A stretch of 64,000 bases of DNA from an uncultured Paludibacter sp. Lineage in GTDB: Bacteria; Bacteroidota; Bacteroidia; Bacteroidales; Paludibacteraceae. The notes beneath the pieces were generated by a model. That model was not told the origin of the DNA, searched no databases, and saw nothing but the letters and a program-made list of their open reading frames with translations. The position numbers were made by a program, and so were the translations under genes. Shown here piece after piece: positions 54,574 to 63,042 of the stretch. The stretch's first letter is position 1. Every line of letters begins with the position of its first letter. The stretch lies in assembly GCA_937897985.1 (NCBI GenBank), contig CALCBD010000005.1, positions 103,266-167,265 on the forward strand. Direction: 5' to 3'.

Positions 54574-55026
54574 ATGAGACTTGTAATACAAAGGGTAAAT
54601 GAAGCTTCGGTAGAGATTGACGGAAAAATTAAATCTTCGATTGGTACAGGATTGATGGTGTTGGTTGGAATAGAAGAAGCGGACTCAATAGAGGATTGCG
54701 ACTGGCTTGCAGGAAAAGTAACCGGATTGCGTATCTTTGACGATGAAAACGGTGTAATGAACCGTTCGGTCTGTGATGTCGAAGGTGAAGTGCTGATTGT
54801 AAGTCAGTTTACACTGCATGCTCTCACCAAAAAAGGGAATCGCCCATCGTATATAAAGGCGGCAAAACATGAAACGGCAATTCCGTTATATGAATATTTT
54901 TGTAAGTCAGTTGCCCGAAACTTAGGTAAGGAAGTACAAACCGGTACTTTTGCTGCCGATATGAAAGTTGCATTGATCAATAACGGTCCTGTAACCATTT
55001 GGATGGACAGTAAAATGAAAGAATAA
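54574..55026 (+). CDS. dtd: D-aminoacyl-tRNA deacylase
   Basis: Removes wrongly attached D-amino acids and glycine from tRNAs in the cytoplasm, 150 residues. The active-site motifs are SQFTLHALTKKGNRPSY and the Gly-cisPro motif NNGPVTIWMDS. I chose the ATG at 54574, giving the usual MRLVIQRVNEASV start, over one 12 bp upstream. The gene sits tightly between the MmcQ-like gene and pssA. All known functional residues appear intact. Confidence 0.95.
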   Translation: MRLVIQRVNEASVEIDGKIKSSIGTGLMVLVGIEEADSIEDCDWLAGKVTGLRIFDDENGVMNRSVCDVEGEVLIVSQFTLHALTKKGNRPSYIKAAKHETAIPLYEYFCKSVARNLGKEVQTGTFAADMKVALINNGPVTIWMDSKMKE

Positions 55027-55043
55027 ATCAACCTGCAAATTCC

Positions 55044-55811
55044 ATGAACAGGAATTTGCCAAAATATACAAAAAAGATGAAAGTTAAAGCCAGTGCAAAA
55101 GCCCCGAAATCAGGATTTAAATTAAAGAAACATATTCCGAATTCAATTACCTGTCTCAATCTTTTAGCAGGAAGTGCTGCAGTTTATTTTGCTTTTCTGT
55201 CCGATTATTCAATGGTGTTGTTGCTCGTCCTTTCGGCAGCTGTTTTCGATTTTTTTGATGGATTCGCAGCCCGTTTATTAAAAGCTTATTCTCCAATGGG
55301 GAAGGAACTTGACTCGTTGGCCGATATGGTAAGCTTCGGTTTGGCGCCCGGAGCAGTGGCTTTTTCATTTCTGAAAGACAGTGGCTTACCTTTATGGATG
55401 AGCTTTGCAGGGTTTATTATTCCCGTTTTTTCGGCATTACGTTTAGCAAAATTTAATATTGACGCCCGCCAGACCAGTTCGTTTATAGGTATGCCGACAC
55501 CAGCCAATGCTCTTTTCTGGACAGGATTAGGTTATTCGTTTTCAGACATTATGATTCAGAATCATTTGTCCACATTTTTGCTGATTTTTATAATGAGCGG
55601 ATTGCTTGTTGCCGAAATTCCAATGTTTTCGCTTAAATTTAAAAGTTATGGCTGGAAAGCAAATCAGTTACAATATATATTTCTGATTGTCAGCGCCGGA
55701 CTTCTGTTTATGTTTCAGCTTAATGCGTTCGCACCTATTATAGCGTGGTACATTTCACTTTCGCTCATTAAGTATTTGTCGAAAAAAACCGGCTTCAGAA
55801 ATTCACGTTAA
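55044..55811 (+). CDS. pssA: CDP-diacylglycerol-serine O-phosphatidyltransferase
   Basis: Integral membrane enzyme making phosphatidylserine, the precursor of phosphatidylethanolamine. The full CDP-alcohol phosphotransferase signature is present: DGFAARLLKAYSPMGKELDS, continuing LAD, that is DG-x2-AR-x8-G-x3-D-x3-D. About seven membrane segments follow the IPNSITCLNLLAG start. The N-terminal 30 residues are basic. The true start could be 55044 (255 residues) or the Met 33 bp further on. The gene ends 17 bp inside the convergent TonB-receptor gene. It probably belongs to the run with dtd. Confidence 0.93.
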   Translation: MNRNLPKYTKKMKVKASAKAPKSGFKLKKHIPNSITCLNLLAGSAAVYFAFLSDYSMVLLLVLSAAVFDFFDGFAARLLKAYSPMGKELDSLADMVSFGLAPGAVAFSFLKDSGLPLWMSFAGFIIPVFSALRLAKFNIDARQTSSFIGMPTPANALFWTGLGYSFSDIMIQNHLSTFLLIFIMSGLLVAEIPMFSLKFKSYGWKANQLQYIFLIVSAGLLFMFQLNAFAPIIAWYISLSLIKYLSKKTGFRNSR

Positions 55812-57612
55812 TTCCTGTGTTAAAATTAATTCCGGGCATTGGATAACCGTAATTGATTTGATATTTCTGCTGAAGTAAATTATTCCCCGTTACAAAAATA
55901 CTGAATCCCGGCAATGGTTTGCAGGTAGCACCTGCATTCAGCAAAACGTACGAAACTGTTTCGACAGCCGGGTTCAGTTGAGTATATAATTTGTCGATGT
56001 ACTGCGTTGAGATATGGAAATTCCACATTTTATGCTTGTAATTTAAACTTACATTCGCTTGCTGTCGGGGTGCTGCCAGTACGGCTTTTTTAATATCCAC
56101 ATAACTGTAGTTTCCGATGAACGACAGATGGTCAGTGCAAAAATATCTGCCATTCAGCTCCACGCCCGTATTTTTGAATGTGCCTGCGTTTTGCCTCTGA
56201 CTTACTAACGGCGGAACAACCTGAATGAGGTTTTCACCATTCACCATGAAAGCGGTTAATTCAAATTGAAGTTTATTCCCTAAGGCAGTTTGCAACCAGC
56301 TTATTTCATAATTCATCATGCGTTCAGGTTTCAGGTCGGGATTGGGCGCATACAGATATAACTCCATAATGGTCGGGCTTCTGAATCCCTTTGATACAGA
56401 TGCTTTGAATGAAGTTGAACTGCTTTTGATATACGAAAGTCCAACCATCGGAATCAGTTCGTTGCCAAACGAAGAATTGTTTTCGAGACGAATTCCGGCG
56501 TTCATATTAAATCTGTGATTGACAAAATACTGACTATAAGCGTAGAGTGCCATTTCGTTCACTGTTTTTAGCTCGTTAGCTGCCATACCGCGGTTGGCAG
56601 TACCTCCGTATTGTTTGAAGTCAGTACCGACTGTAATATGATTATTTTTCGACAAATGGAAAGTTTCGTATAACATAATGCCACTGTTGCGGTCGGTAGA
56701 ATGAAATCCATCAGATAGTTGATGTTCACCAAAATTATGATAGATTTTCAATGATCCGTCGTTTTTCTCAAATTTATTATCAATCGAAACTGCTGCCTTA
56801 CCTCTTAAAATGTCAATGTGAAATGGTGCCGGTTTTTGTATCGGACCATTGTCATTGGCATAGTATTTTGCAATGTTTAAATCGGCCTGAGCCACAAAAT
56901 GTTGATTGATTTTATAAACGGTTTTGGCATATCCGTTTGAGATTTTAAAATCGGTATTTTCACGTATTCCATCCGTCTTGTCGTTGTTTACGGAAGCAAA
57001 TAAATTCCATTTGTTTTTTTTGAACCCAAATGTAGCGCTGTATTTCTGAGTGTTGTAAGAACCATACGATGCTCCGAGCTGAAAATTGACACCTTCGGTT
57101 TTTTGTTGTTTGGTTATCAGATTTACTACACCGCCCATTGCATTCGATCCATAAAGAATTGAAGCTGGTCCCCGTATGATTTCAACCTTATCGATGTCCG
57201 ATGCAACATAGGCATCCGACAAAGGATGACCGAAAATGCCCTGATACTGAGGATGTCCATCAATCAAAACCAAAACATCAGTATTGGGTGAACTGCTGAT
57301 TCCGCGCATGGTTATTCCTCCCGAACCACCTGTGCCAACACCAAAACCAAGTACATTGCGTTCGGTAACAAAAAAACCGGGTACAAATGAGTTCAAAGCA
57401 GTCAATACGTTGATCTGACCACTTCTTTCCAAATCAGTGTCACTTATCTGGCTGACCGACAGCGGTATTAATTTTCGGGATATTTCTGTTTTTGAGCCGG
57501 TTACAACTATCTCGGAAAGTTGAATGCTATCACTGATTTGTTGCTGGGCGTATGCTGAAATGTAAACTGAGAAAGCAATGAATGTGATAGATATAAATCG
57601 GAATAATTTCAT
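55795..57612 (-). CDS. TonB-dependent outer-membrane receptor (not SusC type)
   Basis: Outer-membrane receptor of 605 residues from the ATG at 57612, which begins a clean signal peptide (MKLFRFISITFIAFSVYISA). An ATG 111 bp upstream would bury this peptide. The TonB box region (IQLSEIVVTGSKTEI) precedes a plug with GGSGGITMRGISSSPNTD, a VLIDGHPQY loop and RGPASILYGSNAMGGVVNLIT. The 22-strand barrel ends in NVNF. It has no CarboxypepD_reg domain. This size and plug suit siderophore, haem or cobalamin receptors, and the substrate cannot be told from sequence. It overlaps pssA by 17 bp tail to tail. A structured leader lies upstream. Confidence 0.9.
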   Translation of the reverse strand: MKLFRFISITFIAFSVYISAYAQQQISDSIQLSEIVVTGSKTEISRKLIPLSVSQISDTDLERSGQINVLTALNSFVPGFFVTERNVLGFGVGTGGSGGITMRGISSSPNTDVLVLIDGHPQYQGIFGHPLSDAYVASDIDKVEIIRGPASILYGSNAMGGVVNLITKQQKTEGVNFQLGASYGSYNTQKYSATFGFKKNKWNLFASVNNDKTDGIRENTDFKISNGYAKTVYKINQHFVAQADLNIAKYYANDNGPIQKPAPFHIDILRGKAAVSIDNKFEKNDGSLKIYHNFGEHQLSDGFHSTDRNSGIMLYETFHLSKNNHITVGTDFKQYGGTANRGMAANELKTVNEMALYAYSQYFVNHRFNMNAGIRLENNSSFGNELIPMVGLSYIKSSSTSFKASVSKGFRSPTIMELYLYAPNPDLKPERMMNYEISWLQTALGNKLQFELTAFMVNGENLIQVVPPLVSQRQNAGTFKNTGVELNGRYFCTDHLSFIGNYSYVDIKKAVLAAPRQQANVSLNYKHKMWNFHISTQYIDKLYTQLNPAVETVSYVLLNAGATCKPLPGFSIFVTGNNLLQQKYQINYGYPMPGINFNTGINVNF

Positions 57613-57635
57613 TTTTAAAAAAATATGTTTTAAAA

Positions 57636-57733
57636 GGGCTGATGAATCATACCGGACGGCCCTGTTTATTTCGGGTTTTAAACTGCGATGTTTTGACTCC
57701 GGTGTCATGTTTGTTTCATACAAACTGAGTCAA
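57636..57733 (-). other. Structured 5' leader of the TonB receptor gene
   Basis: Read on the minus strand, TTGACTC (57733-57727) pairs with GAGTCAA (57699-57693) and encloses a 6-bp hairpin GTTTGT/ACAAAC. Nearer the gene, GGGC at 57636-57639 pairs with GCCC at 57659-57662 around a 19-nt loop. A -7 box TATTTTTG (57757-57750) would start transcription just before this region. I cannot match it to cobalamin, TPP or another known riboswitch. The rest of the gap to 58063 shows no gene. Confidence 0.35.
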
Positions 57734-58063
57734 TGGTTTTTTTCCGGCACAAAAATACTAAATACAACCTTAATTTATGACTTCAATTACTCAAACAATG
57801 TAAAAAAACACTTAACCGATCGGAATTTCAGCAGGAATGATGCTTTTTCCAAAATAGTTTGAATCATACTAACAATATGGAGATGGATTAGTTGAGTAAC
57901 TGTTGATTTTTTAGTTAAATCACTCTGATTTGATTTTCTTTAAATTGTTGATCCTGAAAAATAAATAATCATATACGGATGTCTAATGTACAGATTATCT
58001 GATAAATGTAGTGCTGGTTTGTATGTTAGTGTGGTTTGCTATTCATCATGACGAACACAAAAA

Positions 58064-58094
58064 TTTGTGCTTAAGGTCTTTTTTTGTAACTTTG
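58064..58094 (+). promoter_or_regulatory. Promoter of the yhhQ-type gene
   Basis: TTTG (58064-58067), a 19-bp spacer and TAACTTTG (58087-58094) match the Bacteroidetes consensus exactly, leaving a 5' leader of about 60 nt. Confidence 0.8.
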
Positions 58095-58101
58095 CAGTCG
58101 A

Positions 58102-58126
58102 TTTTTGCATGAAATGCATGCAAAAA
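58102..58126 (+). other. Stem-loop at the 5' end of the yhhQ-type transcript
   Basis: TTTTTGCATG (58102-58111) and CATGCAAAAA (58117-58126) form a perfect 10-bp stem with a 5-nt loop, starting at about the predicted transcription start. It may protect the mRNA or serve as an operator. A preQ1 aptamer is not recognisable. Confidence 0.5.
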
Positions 58127-58161
58127 CGTGTGCTTGAATACCACGTAAAAAACAAGTTTAG

Positions 58162-58842
58162 ATGAAAAAACAAGTGTCAGTCACCTTTATGGTGCTGGGG
58201 ATGCTTTTCACAGTATGCCTCATCGTTTCCAACATTGTAGAGCAAAAATTGATTCTGATTGGTCCGGTAGAAGCCACAGCCGGTTTGCTCATTTTCCCGA
58301 TTTCTTACATTATTAACGATTTGATAGCCGAAGTCTGGGGCTATCGCAAGGTACGTTTGATAATATGGAACGGATTTCTGATGAATTTCTTAGCCGTACT
58401 CGTATTTAAACTCAGTATCATAGCTCCGGGATCGCCGCATTTCAGCAATCAGACAGCATTCGCTTCGGTACTCGGAAATACCGAAAGAATTGTAATTGCA
58501 AGTTTTATTGCTTTTTTGTTTGGTTCGTTTCTGAATGCTTATGTTATGAGTAAAATGAAATTACTTCAGCACGGACGTGGTTTCTCAATACGTGCTGTAG
58601 TTTCAACCATAGTAGGTGAAGGTGCCGATTCGCTGGTTTTTTTCAGTATAGCCTTTTCGGGGATTATCCCTGTGAAAGCTTTGCTGGTGCTTATTCTTAC
58701 TCAAACAGCTCTAAAAACAGCTTACGAAATCGTTGCACTTCCCATTACAAATATTGTCGTCAGGTATGTAAAAAAACACGAACAAACTGATGTTTACGAT
58801 AATAATATCACCTACAATCCGATAAAAATTTCGGATATTTAA
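58162..58842 (+). CDS. yhhQ: Queuosine precursor transporter (YhhQ/VUT family)
   Basis: Inner-membrane transporter of 226 residues with about six segments, importing preQ0 or preQ1 for queuosine synthesis. Family signatures are VCLIVSNIVEQKLI, FPISYIINDLIAEVWGYRKVR, and the later FLFGSFLNAYVMSKMK and VGEGADSLVFFSIAFSG. E. coli YhhQ and relatives have been linked to preQ0/preQ1 uptake. It is monocistronic, with an exact consensus promoter, a 5' stem-loop and a strong terminator. Confidence 0.9.
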   Translation: MKKQVSVTFMVLGMLFTVCLIVSNIVEQKLILIGPVEATAGLLIFPISYIINDLIAEVWGYRKVRLIIWNGFLMNFLAVLVFKLSIIAPGSPHFSNQTAFASVLGNTERIVIASFIAFLFGSFLNAYVMSKMKLLQHGRGFSIRAVVSTIVGEGADSLVFFSIAFSGIIPVKALLVLILTQTALKTAYEIVALPITNIVVRYVKKHEQTDVYDNNITYNPIKISDI

Positions 58843-58861
58843 TTCTTCATTATTCAGACAC

Positions 58862-58897
58862 AAAAGCGCAGTTTCATACATTTGAGACTGCGCTTTT
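58862..58897 (+). terminator. Terminator after the yhhQ-type gene
   Basis: A 15-bp stem with one G-T wobble (AAAAGCGCAGTTTCA at 58862-58876 against 58883-58897, 6-nt loop) ends in a T-rich CTTTTTCTTT, 19 bp after the stop. This is a classic intrinsic terminator. The following gap to 59238 is AT-rich, with only a poor -7 box (TAATATTG at 59204-59211) before the phosphate operon. Confidence 0.85.
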
Positions 58898-59238
58898 TCT
58901 TTATGCTTCAATTATAAGTTTCGAAATAGCATAAAGTTAAAAGAAACAGTTGTCATCCGACCAATTTTTATTCATCAATTTTTAGAAGGGCGTGAAATAT
59001 TAACTAAAGTATAGAGGTGATTTTCACGCTTTTTCTCTCTACTTATCCTATACACAATTGAACATAAATTCAGATATTCGGATTTTATGACTTAACATAT
59101 TAATTTTAAATCCCAAAAATTCAATACTTTAAAATTTAAAACCAACTTTACACTGAAAATTTGAATAAATTAATGAATGACAACAACTATAAATAATTTG
59201 TTGTAATATTGCATGTCACAAAATCTAATACTAATTGT

Positions 59239-59883
59239 ATGTTATTTAAAAAGGCAAACAAATCAATTGAGTTGATTGATAAATTTCTGAATTGCGTTGA
59301 TCAGAGTTTGTTATTGTTCAAAGAAGGTGTCAAGAACTATCTTTATAACAACACCGAGAATTTCAATAATGACATTTTACAGTTGGCCAACAATGAGATA
59401 GAATCGGATAAGCTACGCAGAGAAATTGAAAAAACACTATACATTCAATCCCTGATGCCCCAGTTGCGGGGTGACATCATGCGTCTTCTCGAAGAAATGG
59501 ATAATCTGATAGATGAATCGAAGAAGAATTTGTTCCAGTTTGAGGTCGAAACGCCACTGATACCAGCCGAATTAATTCAGGATTTCATTCGGCTTACCCA
59601 GATTTCGGTATCAGCTGCCGAATCGGTAATACCTGCTGCAAAATCATATTTCACCGAACCGGTGAATGTAAACGAAAAGATACATCGTGTTTATTTTTAC
59701 GAAAAAGAAACGGATTTACTGGCAGATATTATTCGCCGGAAAATTTTTCGTGAAATGACGGGTTTACGATTGAGTGAAAAATTTCATTTGCGCTATTTCA
59801 CACTACATATCGAAAATATTTCTGATACAGCCGAAAAAGTAGCCGATTTATTATCGATTATGGCCATTAAACGTATAGTATAG
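59239..59883 (+). CDS. DUF47 (PhoU-like) protein, PiT accessory
   Basis: A 214-residue, mostly alpha-helical cytoplasmic protein of the DUF47/TIGR00153 family, a distant PhoU relative. It starts MLFKKANKSIELIDKFLNCV and has the family helices with SDKLRREIEKTLY and DIIRRKIFREMTGL. The ATG at 59239 is preferred because a start 30 bp upstream has no family similarity and precedes the expected leader. DUF47 proteins are usually encoded beside PiT phosphate transporters and are thought to modulate them. Here the PiT gene begins 11 bp after the stop, so cotranscription is almost certain. Confidence 0.9.
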   Translation: MLFKKANKSIELIDKFLNCVDQSLLLFKEGVKNYLYNNTENFNNDILQLANNEIESDKLRREIEKTLYIQSLMPQLRGDIMRLLEEMDNLIDESKKNLFQFEVETPLIPAELIQDFIRLTQISVSAAESVIPAAKSYFTEPVNVNEKIHRVYFYEKETDLLADIIRRKIFREMTGLRLSEKFHLRYFTLHIENISDTAEKVADLLSIMAIKRIV

Positions 59884-59894
59884 TAACTGAGCTT

Positions 59895-61640
59895 ATGCTG
59901 ACAATCATATTTCTCACAAGTGGTTTATTCCTTGGTTGGTCGCTCGGAGCGAACGATGCAGCCAATATATTTGGTACTGCTGTGGGATCACGAATGGTGA
60001 AATTCAAAACAGCAGCTGTAATCGCAAGTATATTTGTAATACTTGGCGCTGTACTTCAGGGAAGCGGAACCACAAAAACTTTATCGGAATTAGGTTCGGT
60101 CGATGCAATGGGCGGTGCGTTCACTGTAGCTCTTTGCTCGGCAATTGTGGTTTTTATTATGACGAAGTATAAATTGCCTGTATCAACCGGACAGGCAATT
60201 GTGGGCGCAATTATAGGTTGGTGCTATTTCACTTCAAGTCCGGTTGATTATTCGATATTGGGAAAGATTGTAGGTTCCTGGATACTTGGCCCTGTTTTAG
60301 GTGCCGTTTTTTCAGCCCTTCTTTATTTGTTGGTTGGCCGTATAATCCGCCGGTCGAAATTGCATTTGCTGAAAATTGAATCTTTAATTAGAATTTCACT
60401 TATAATAGTGGGAGCTTTCGGAGCATACAGTCTTGGGGCAAATAACATAGCGAACGTGATGGGAGTTTTTGTAAATTCAGTTGATCTCAATATCACAGTG
60501 GGAAGTTTACACATTGATTCGGTCGAAATATTATTTTTTGTTGGCGGTCTGGCCATTTCGCTGGGGATTTTCACCTACAGTAAGCGGGTAATGGAAACTA
60601 TAGGTGGTGATATACTTGCCATTACCCCCGAAGGAGCAGTGGTGGTTGTTTTTGCTCAGGCGCTGGTGCTTTTCGTTTTTTCTTCATCATTATTGTCGCA
60701 ATTTGTTCAAAGCCTGGGTTTACCTGCTATTCCCCTGGTGCCGGTTTCGAGTACCCAGATTGTTGTGGGGTCAGTACTTGGTATAGGTTTGGTGAAAGGG
60801 ATGCAGGAAGTAAAATTAAATATTATCGGAGGTATTATGTTAGGTTGGATTTTAACCCCGGTATTGGCAGGAGCTCTTACATTTTTCAGTTTGTTTTTTG
60901 TGAAAAACATATTCGACATTAAAGTAAGTTCACAACACATTAATACAATTGACAATGCATCTGTTTTACCTCCTGTTAATGTAAATATACCCTTTGATGT
61001 CAATGCTACCATCATCTCACTGTTACTGATAGTACTTACTCTGATTTCAATTTTTTTAATTGTCAATCAGTTGAGAAACAAGGCAAAATCAACCGAGAAG
61101 GAACATTATCTGGCTGAACAAATGCAATATTCCGAATTTCAAAAAGCATTATCGGAGATTGAAGTAAATACTGTTCAGCTTGAAAACACGAATCTTGTTT
61201 CGCGCATCGAAGAACAAAAAAATGAAATAGTCACTTATTCGCTGAATATCGGAGAACAAAGGAGTTTTCTGGAATCAATCAACAAACAACTTGAAAAAGC
61301 AGTAGCCGTGCATGATGTTTCCCAAAAGAATGAGATGCTCAGGCAATTGACAATAGAGCTGAAACAAAAAATGAGTTTCAGTAGTGAGGTCGATTCGATT
61401 TATCAAAAAGCTGAAATTGCGAATAAAAATTTCATTGACAGGTTGAATCAGGATTATCCTGAACTGACTCAGCTCGACAAAAAGTTGCTGATTCTGTTGC
61501 GTATCGGGCTTACGTCAAAAGAAATTGCGCCGCTGATGAATATTTCACATAAGAGTGTGGAAATCAGCAGGTACAGATTAAGAAAAAAATTAAACTTGGA
61601 TAAAAATATCAACTTATCTGATTTTTGTAAATCAATGTAA
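59895..61640 (+). CDS. PiT inorganic phosphate transporter fused to a coiled coil and LuxR-type HTH
   Basis: A 581-residue membrane protein. Residues 1-390 form a complete PiT/Pho-4 permease with both family repeats, GANDAANIFGTAVGSR (from 18) and GANNIANVMGV (from 181), and about 10-11 membrane segments. From about 390 a soluble tail follows, with a long coiled coil to about 515. Residues 520-581 are a LuxR/GerE-type winged HTH (LTQLDKKLLILLRIGLTSKE, then ISHKSVEISRYRLRKKLNL) as found at the end of Bacteroidetes one-component regulators. The reading frame is continuous. I infer a transporter that also acts as a membrane-bound regulator. The gene lies between DUF47 and a phosphate-type porin. 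Confidence 0.88.
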   Translation: MLTIIFLTSGLFLGWSLGANDAANIFGTAVGSRMVKFKTAAVIASIFVILGAVLQGSGTTKTLSELGSVDAMGGAFTVALCSAIVVFIMTKYKLPVSTGQAIVGAIIGWCYFTSSPVDYSILGKIVGSWILGPVLGAVFSALLYLLVGRIIRRSKLHLLKIESLIRISLIIVGAFGAYSLGANNIANVMGVFVNSVDLNITVGSLHIDSVEILFFVGGLAISLGIFTYSKRVMETIGGDILAITPEGAVVVVFAQALVLFVFSSSLLSQFVQSLGLPAIPLVPVSSTQIVVGSVLGIGLVKGMQEVKLNIIGGIMLGWILTPVLAGALTFFSLFFVKNIFDIKVSSQHINTIDNASVLPPVNVNIPFDVNATIISLLLIVLTLISIFLIVNQLRNKAKSTEKEHYLAEQMQYSEFQKALSEIEVNTVQLENTNLVSRIEEQKNEIVTYSLNIGEQRSFLESINKQLEKAVAVHDVSQKNEMLRQLTIELKQKMSFSSEVDSIYQKAEIANKNFIDRLNQDYPELTQLDKKLLILLRIGLTSKEIAPLMNISHKSVEISRYRLRKKLNLDKNINLSDFCKSM

Positions 61641-61659
61641 CTTTAAAATTAATTATTTT

Positions 61660-63027
61660 ATGAAAAAAACAGTATTACTAACAGCTTTGGTTTTGTCAGT
61701 TCTGACAGGCTTTGCACAAACAAAAGAAAGTGATGTCCGCTATGACCAATATGGGAAAAAAGTGGACAGGAATCCTTTGAATGCAGAAATGCGAAATGGT
61801 GTTTTGGTATTCGAAACACCGGATCAGGATTATAAATTATGGTACGACATTCGTGTACAAACGGATGGGCAGTTCTTTTTTAATGATGAATTGAATCCGA
61901 ACGGCGACGGATTTTCAATCAGAAGGGCCCGTTTTGCTGTAAAAGCTAACCTGACCAAAAACTGGTATGGCGAAATTGATATCAATGTGTCGAACGGTGC
62001 ACTGGAACTCGAGGATGCTATAATTCAATACAATTTTACCAATTTCCTTAAAGGCCTTACTACCCGGGTTGGTAATTTTAAAGAACAGTTTTCAATGTCA
62101 CAAACAGCTTCATCGCGCTATCTGAATTTTATGGAAAGAACGATGGTTGTTTCTGCTTTTACACCTTCGCGACACCTTGGTTGGGATGCTACTTACAGTG
62201 GATCAAGATTTTTATTGGCAGGTGGCGTTTTCTTTCAGGAAATTAAAGATTTGGAAATGTTGACTTTCGTTGAAGATAACAACAAAGACTTTGGTCGTGA
62301 TCAGGGTTATTCTCTTACAGGAAAGGCTGTACTTCAACCGTTTGGCGACAATAAAGATTATGGTATACATGCAGCTTACGCAATTTCATACCGTACACCA
62401 AAAACAGATGTAGCTCCGGGCGAGTATGGAATGGCACGTTACAGTACCCGTTCGCTGAGTAGCATCAACCGTAAAAAATACCTGGACACTGACTTAATTC
62501 CAGGCCTGGATCATATCGTTTTATCAAATATTGAACTTGCAGGATATTATGGTGGACTGGGAGTACAAAGTGAAATTATCAGTAATAAAACCTACCGCAA
62601 CAATGGATTGGATCCATTGAATATGGGTGGTTTCTATGTACAGGGAACCTATTTACTTTTTGGTGGTAAACAGCTTTACGATAAAGCTCAGGGAGAATTT
62701 AATCAACCGGAAAGAGGTAAAAAATGGGGAGATGTGGAATTAGCTCTTCGCTATGATTATATCAATATGAACGACAAGGATATTTTCGGCGGTTCTGCCG
62801 AAGGTTATACTGCAGGTTTGAATTTTTATGCATCAAGAAATTTCAAATTCCAGATCAATTACAGCTATGTGAATCACGACCGCTATGCCAGTGGAAAGGG
62901 GAAATTATATGTCGGACACGATGTGGAAGGTAATTTGACGAAAAACCCATCGAAAGTTGTTGAATCTGATGGCAAAGCCGGAAATGATTATGGCATGTTA
63001 GGTGTTCGTTGTGAAATTGATTTTTAA
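61660..63027 (+). CDS. Phosphate-selective porin O/P-like outer-membrane protein
   Basis: Outer-membrane beta-barrel of 455 residues related to OprO/OprP. The signal peptide (MKKTVLLTALVLSVLTGFAQ) precedes strands typical of this family: WYDIRVQTDGQFFFNDELNP, FSIRRARFAVKANLTKNWYG, TRVGNFKEQFSMSQTASSRY. It ends with an aromatic residue (CEIDF) for BAM recognition. Known members take up phosphate or polyphosphate. Its position 19 bp after the PiT gene supports a phosphate role. Confidence 0.9.
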   Translation: MKKTVLLTALVLSVLTGFAQTKESDVRYDQYGKKVDRNPLNAEMRNGVLVFETPDQDYKLWYDIRVQTDGQFFFNDELNPNGDGFSIRRARFAVKANLTKNWYGEIDINVSNGALELEDAIIQYNFTNFLKGLTTRVGNFKEQFSMSQTASSRYLNFMERTMVVSAFTPSRHLGWDATYSGSRFLLAGGVFFQEIKDLEMLTFVEDNNKDFGRDQGYSLTGKAVLQPFGDNKDYGIHAAYAISYRTPKTDVAPGEYGMARYSTRSLSSINRKKYLDTDLIPGLDHIVLSNIELAGYYGGLGVQSEIISNKTYRNNGLDPLNMGGFYVQGTYLLFGGKQLYDKAQGEFNQPERGKKWGDVELALRYDYINMNDKDIFGGSAEGYTAGLNFYASRNFKFQINYSYVNHDRYASGKGKLYVGHDVEGNLTKNPSKVVESDGKAGNDYGMLGVRCEIDF

Positions 63028-63042
63028 TTTTTTGAAAAACTC

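Noticed and set aside
55795..55811. Overlap of pssA and the TonB receptor as a sign of a wrong gene end
   Set aside because: Both C-termini are normal for their families. A 17-bp tail-to-tail overlap is acceptable.
57636..57662. Hammerhead ribozyme from the CTGATGA box
   Set aside because: The box is on the strand opposite the likely transcript and no following GAAA with a matching stem is present.
58102..58161. preQ1 riboswitch before yhhQ
   Set aside because: The hairpin is followed by no recognisable preQ1 aptamer core. Only a simple stem-loop is supported.
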